Below are positions 13,897 to 15,663 of a DNA stretch of 15,663 nt, in pieces. Below the pieces are notes generated by a model. The model worked only from the letters and a program-made list of their open reading frames with translations, did no database searches and had not been told where the DNA came from. Position 1 is the first letter of the stretch, and each line of letters starts with the position of its first letter. Made by a program: the position numbers and the translations under genes. The DNA is from DATDDB01 sp036524005 (GTDB taxonomy: Bacteria > Pseudomonadota > Gammaproteobacteria > Burkholderiales > Gallionellaceae), in the NCBI GenBank assembly GCA_036524005.1, contig DATDDB010000097.1:1-15663 (forward strand). The letters run 5' to 3'.

Positions 13897-14985
13897 ATGC
13901 TGCGCAAACTTATCGGTACCATCGCCATTGCAGCCGGAGCAGCGGGGTGCGCCTCGGCTCCGCCCGACACCACGCCGCTCAACCCGACTGCCATCATTGA
14001 AAAGCATATCAACAACAATGGCATCAAGGGGTTCTTCCCCTTCGAGATCAACGACGCGAACTACGTGCGCACGAACATGCGCCGCTATGAGCACGAACTC
14101 AAGGGCACCGGCACCTTCTCCGGCTTCATCGTGGGCACCCACTCGGGCACCTCGATCACCCGCCTGGACCGCAAGCTGGTCTGGTCGCTCGACACGAAGC
14201 ATGAAGAGTATACTGAGTGCCCCCTGAAGGGCTGCGTCGAGAAGACCGCGCGGCCCGCTCCCAAAGTGGGCCAGGCCCAGCAGCAGCCCGAGGCCCCGCA
14301 TGAGCAGGGCTGCACCCTGCGCATGGCCAGTTCCAGCTTCACCGTCACACCCACGGGCCAGAAGAAAACCATCAATGGCTTCGACACCGAGCAATATCAG
14401 GCGCTTTGGACGGTGGTCCTGCGCGACAAGGACGCGCGCACCACCACCAGCAAGGTGTCGCTGGACCTGTGGACCACCCCGCTTACCCAGAACATGCGCG
14501 ATGCGCTCGCCATGGACGCGGCCTACGCGCATGCCTATGCCGGAGCCATGCCCGAAGAAATCCGGGCCCAGCCCGTCCCCGAGGAAGCGGCGAAGCTGAT
14601 GGCCTCCTACCTCGCCAAGTCGTTGAGCCCCGCCGATCAGGCCGCATTCCTCGCGGGTGCCAGGCAGATGTCGAAGATCAAGGGCTACCCCATTTCCAGC
14701 CAGTTAAGCTGGAACATGAACGGCAACGCTTGCGCGCCCAAGGAGCCGGCCAAGAAGGCGGAAGACAGCGGGTCGCACAACCGGCCCATGCCGAGCAGTG
14801 CGTCAGGCCTCGCCTCCGGACTGGCCGGAATGTTCGTGGAAAAGAAGGCGAAGGAAGCGGTGGATGCATCGGCTGGCGAACCGATATTGTCGTTCACCAT
14901 GGAAGTGAAACAACTCAAGGTGGAACCCCGGCACGACAGCCTGTTTGAAGTGCCCACGGGCTATCACAGGATTCAGCCGCAATAA
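13897..14985 (+). CDS. lipoprotein of unknown function (362 aa)
   Basis: A lipoprotein signal (MLRKLIGTIAIAAGAAGC) ends in a lipobox with Cys18. Alanine at +2 predicts sorting to the outer membrane. The mature part is soluble and hydrophilic with a central cysteine group (ECPLKGC, then a later GC, and NAC near residue 280), which could form disulfides in the periplasm. A stretch near residues 210-265 is helical (DALAMDAAYAHAYAGAMPEE and following), and a Lys/Ala-rich region and a hydrophobic GLASGLAGMF lie near 300-315. I recognise no domain. The start has only a weak GGGA upstream. It stands alone, 119 bases after the cytochrome gene, with a possible promoter of its own, and converges on the CheW-like gene. 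Confidence 0.75.
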   Translation: MLRKLIGTIAIAAGAAGCASAPPDTTPLNPTAIIEKHINNNGIKGFFPFEINDANYVRTNMRRYEHELKGTGTFSGFIVGTHSGTSITRLDRKLVWSLDTKHEEYTECPLKGCVEKTARPAPKVGQAQQQPEAPHEQGCTLRMASSSFTVTPTGQKKTINGFDTEQYQALWTVVLRDKDARTTTSKVSLDLWTTPLTQNMRDALAMDAAYAHAYAGAMPEEIRAQPVPEEAAKLMASYLAKSLSPADQAAFLAGARQMSKIKGYPISSQLSWNMNGNACAPKEPAKKAEDSGSHNRPMPSSASGLASGLAGMFVEKKAKEAVDASAGEPILSFTMEVKQLKVEPRHDSLFEVPTGYHRIQPQ

Positions 14986-15011
14986 CACCGGGCTTGACCC
15001 CGCAAACGTGA

Positions 15012-15042
15012 CGGATTATGAAACGCCGCCCTGGTTAATCCG
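15012..15042. terminator. inverted repeat between convergent genes
   Basis: CGGATTA (15012-15018) and TAATCCG (15036-15042) pair around a 17-base loop and overlap the stop codon of the CheW-like gene. No T-run is present. A weak candidate for a two-way transcription stop between the lipoprotein and CheW-like genes. Confidence 0.25.
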
Positions 15043-15628
15043 GCACAGACTGGTAGTGAGACGAGCCGAACAGGAGCGCGGTGTCCAGGATGGGCACCGC
15101 CTCCCCTTCGTAGCTGAAGCAGGATAGCGAAAGTTGCGGCCACAAGCTGCTGTCCTCTGGCAGGGCGCATTGCGCCTCGTCGCCTACGCTGACGTTGACC
15201 GGCAATTTTTCCAGTGCAATCGCGCCGTATTCCAGGGGCGCAAACGGAACACGCTGCCAGGCTACCACCAGCGCGTAGCGCGGCGTAGCGGCCGGCAAAA
15301 CACCCGTAGCAGGGTGCAGGAGGACATTAATATCTATCATCGGCAAACGCTTGCCTTGCCAGCTCACCAGACCACAGGCATGGCGGGCTGCACCAGGGAC
15401 CCCGGCAGCAACGGGATTATCGATCAGCGCGAAGTTAGTGTGCGGCGGCAAGGCAATATGACGGCCCGGCGCATATTCGATCAGGCGCGCGAGCACTTGC
15501 AGACCTGGCTTCACCATCGTTGCGCTTGTTGGCGCCCCGATTGGTGCTGCCTGTTCCTTTGCTGCCACTATTTCAGCCACAGTGGGCATGGCCTGCTCGT
15601 CGATATTCGAAAACACTTCAGCTCCCAT
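15035..15628 (-). CDS. CheW-like chemosensory coupling protein (PilI/ChpC type)
   Basis: The 197-residue protein has a CheW domain from about residue 45 to the end. Typical parts are the strand-rich block with ACGLVSWQGKRLPMIDINVL (residues about 83-103) and a C-terminal VPILDTALLF strand. CheW proteins couple receptors to the CheA kinase, here probably for a pilus-type or other chemosensory pathway. The first 40 residues are an Ala/Glu-rich extension beyond a minimal CheW. No strong Shine-Dalgarno is seen; GGAG lies about 14 bases upstream. If the frame upstream is a gene, the two are separated by only three bases, which suggests translational coupling. As it is the last gene before a convergent neighbour, it looks more like ChpC (end of a cluster) than PilI (middle), but this is inference. 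Confidence 0.78.
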   Translation of the reverse strand: MGAEVFSNIDEQAMPTVAEIVAAKEQAAPIGAPTSATMVKPGLQVLARLIEYAPGRHIALPPHTNFALIDNPVAAGVPGAARHACGLVSWQGKRLPMIDINVLLHPATGVLPAATPRYALVVAWQRVPFAPLEYGAIALEKLPVNVSVGDEAQCALPEDSSLWPQLSLSCFSYEGEAVPILDTALLFGSSHYQSVPD

Positions 15629-15631
15629 CGT

Positions 15632-15663
15632 TCAGTTCCCCGCTCCCAAGGCATAGGCTTTCA
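15632..15663 (-). CDS. possible 3' end of an upstream chemosensory gene
   Basis: One minus-strand frame reads K-A-Y-A-L-G-A-G-N and stops at 15632-15634, three bases before the CheW-like ATG. The spacing suits an operon partner such as a response regulator or CheA-type kinase. Nine codons are too few to name it, and another open frame runs through the same bases. Confidence 0.3.
   Translation of the reverse strand, partial: KAYALGAGN

Overview
The window (about 15.7 kb, GC-rich) reads like ordinary chromosome from a Gram-negative proteobacterium. The style of its housekeeping proteins (YgfZ, TadA), two c-type haems in a membrane-anchored cytochrome, lipoprotein signals and a CheW-type protein suggest a betaproteobacterium, perhaps of the Nitrosomonadales/Gallionellaceae type. 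That placement is inference from protein style, not from a search. I see no rRNA, tRNA, CRISPR array, insertion sequence or phage gene. No gene-free stretch exceeds about 230 bases.

Left part (1-6251). On the minus strand a large peptide/solute-binding lipoprotein of an ABC importer (279-2417) is followed by a small membrane-protein ORF that may carry a frameshift, and by the first codons of another gene at the window edge. ygfZ (2567-3598, plus) is followed by two small unknown genes, a Cys-rich 52-residue ORF (minus) and an 84-residue protein (plus). A bacteriohemerythrin gene (minus) has a convincing sigma-54 -24/-12 promoter. Upstream of it, tadA, an L,D-transpeptidase-like gene and a GNAT acetyltransferase gene form a compact minus-strand operon.

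Centre (6302-11493). A three-gene plus-strand operon is the most interesting part. It encodes a COG3581-type and a COG3580/DUF2229-type protein, both of the 2-hydroxyacyl-CoA dehydratase/double-cubane superfamily, flanking a single-chain activase with two tandem BadF/BcrA/HgdC-type ATPase domains. All cluster-bridging cysteines are kept in both ATPase domains. This looks like a split version of the giant fused 'CoA-substrate-specific enzyme activase' proteins of anaerobes: an ATP-driven machine for very low-potential electrons. No acyl-CoA gene lies nearby, so its substrate is unknown. Its promoter region holds a 14-bp direct repeat spaced by exactly 22 bp.

Right part (11645-15663). A 710-residue membrane-anchored di-haem cytochrome related to rubber oxygenase RoxA and the cytochrome c peroxidase/MauG superfamily is followed by an unrecognised outer-membrane-type lipoprotein. 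A convergent CheW-like gene at the right edge probably belongs to a chemosensory or type IV pilus cluster that continues outside the window. Several genes end in GC-rich inverted repeats that lack a U-tract.
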